The notes below the pieces were generated by a model, which made no database searches, had not been told where the DNA came from, and saw only the letters and a list, made by a program, of their open reading frames with translations. DNA of 54,569 bases, taken from Stenocarpella maydis. Taxonomy: Eukaryota; Ascomycota; Sordariomycetes; Diaporthales; Diaporthaceae. Made by a program: the position numbers and the translations under genes. The stretch is from NCBI GenBank assembly GCA_002270565.1, contig NQMI01000175.1:4580-59148 (forward strand), written 5' to 3'. Positions 53,552 to 54,569 of this stretch are shown piece by piece; position 1 is the first letter of the stretch, and every line of letters starts with the position of its first letter.

Positions 53552-54569
53552 TATAGTAACTTGGATTGCTGCTTAAAGGTCTGTAAATAGGGCTTTGCAT
53601 ATTAGTTTCTAGTTTATTAGAGTATATTTAAGCTCTAGTATTGTATAATATACTTGGGAAACAGTTATATGGAGTGCAATCTCTTCTTGGTATCTCTTTC
53701 CTAGGGCCCGTTATATGAGTTAGAGTTTGTTAAGAAGTACCTTTAGTACTTCTGGGAGTGTTTTCTCTAGATTCTCCCTTTTAACTTATATAAAGGATAT
53801 AATTATTTAATCTGCCTAGTACTAGCTACAATTGGTATTTGTATTAAAGTATATATCTATTAGATTATATATTTTCTTTTATATTTTATTTGGGCCTATA
53901 TAGTAGAGGTAGAAGTCCTCTGTATGGTTTAAGAGTATATCTAGGAAGACTATATAGTATTAATCCTTTTGGATTTATAATCTTCTATAATACTCTATAA
54001 AGATTCATGCTTTATTATATAATAGGTTATATAGCCTCCTTATGTAGTTATATTCCTTCCTTTATCCCTTATGAAAGTTAGCTATAGCTTGGGGGTTAAT
54101 TAGCCCGTTATAGACTATTTGGGTTGAAAGTAGGTTGTATAGAGCACTATTTATATAAACTAATTATATGGTGAGTATGATATCTAGCTGCTATAGGAAA
54201 TTGCCTGCCTCTTGCATATATCTCATACTAGAAGGTATCTATTATATAGGATAGGTTTCTGCTATCTATACTTATATAGTTTGGGGGGCTTTATGCAAAT
54301 GAGATTATTACTATTATTTATATAGCTTAATAATTACTTATATAGATTATGTTAATTGCTATCTAGCTGGTGATATTATAGCTTATATAGGGCTAGGTGG
54401 GGTTTATTAAGTTTACTATAGCTGCTTATAGCTTGCCTTTCTAGCTTTAATAAGTTATATAATTCTTATTAAATAGAATTCTCTTAGTATTTATATTCCC
54501 TCTTTACTAATTAGGTGAAGTAGCTCTTTCTTAAATATATAAGGGACCTAATTAAATTAGTAGGTAGTC
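53552..54569. other. AT-rich RIP-like sequence, no readable gene
   Basis: Strongly AT-rich with frequent TATATA and stops in all frames. It does not continue the Gypsy copy 2 sequence interrupted at 52958. The minus strand hints at a mutated reverse-transcriptase or polyprotein, but I could not fix a domain. Confidence 0.5.

Overview
The window looks like nuclear DNA of a filamentous ascomycete, most probably a Sordariomycete. Genes have short GT-AG introns (about 50-85 nt, usually with a CTGAC/CTAAC-type branch site). The gene set is typically fungal: MYND protein samB/Mub1, Spo12, Cwc2, Vps5, Arp8. Gene-free blocks at both ends are extremely AT-rich and their retroelements carry CpA-to-TpA changes, the signature of repeat-induced point mutation (RIP). 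Species cannot be named from the sequence.

Layout. 1-2440 is an AT-rich RIP block holding an LTR-like pair and a 116-nt piece of a third LTR that stops at an unresolved base (1016). 2441-38700 is a GC-balanced, gene-rich segment. In order it carries EBP2 (+), samB/MUB1 (-), a 4.6-kb gene-free stretch, a flavin-reductase-domain protein (-), mitochondrial ribosomal protein bL31m/Mrpl36 (+), retromer VPS5 (-), TAF5 (-), an ACAD10/11-like acyl-CoA dehydrogenase (+), a Spo12-family protein (+), GTPase RBG1/DRG1 (-), splicing factor CWC2 (+), a urease-accessory UreF C-terminus abutting a proline-rich protein (-), ARP8 of INO80 (+), a phosphoinositide phospholipase C (-), and a frameshifted 2EXR-type gene (-). 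From about 38.8 kb to the end is a nested transposon graveyard. A Tc1/mariner-like transposase is split by a complete 7.8-kb chromodomain Ty3/Gypsy element. A second, 3'-truncated Gypsy copy sits just downstream. A 592-bp LTR that looks free of RIP is inserted in that copy, and unassigned AT-rich sequence follows.

Most genes are housekeeping: ribosome biogenesis and translation (EBP2, RBG1, bL31m), splicing (CWC2), transcription and chromatin (TAF5, ARP8), trafficking (VPS5), cell cycle (Spo12) and signalling (PLC). They are not an operon or a metabolic cluster; neighbours are mostly divergent or convergent pairs. Intron boundaries were placed by hand, and every spliced model given here keeps one open frame.

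Most worth a second look: the UreF/proline-rich junction, where both genes appear cut; four GATAAG sites spaced exactly 11 bp apart in a divergent promoter; an antisense Cys-rich/coiled-coil ORF inside the Gypsy element; a TSD pair differing by one RIP-type change; five exact copies of the palindrome TACCTAGGTA, all intergenic; and the near-identical inverted LTR pieces near both ends, each touching an N.
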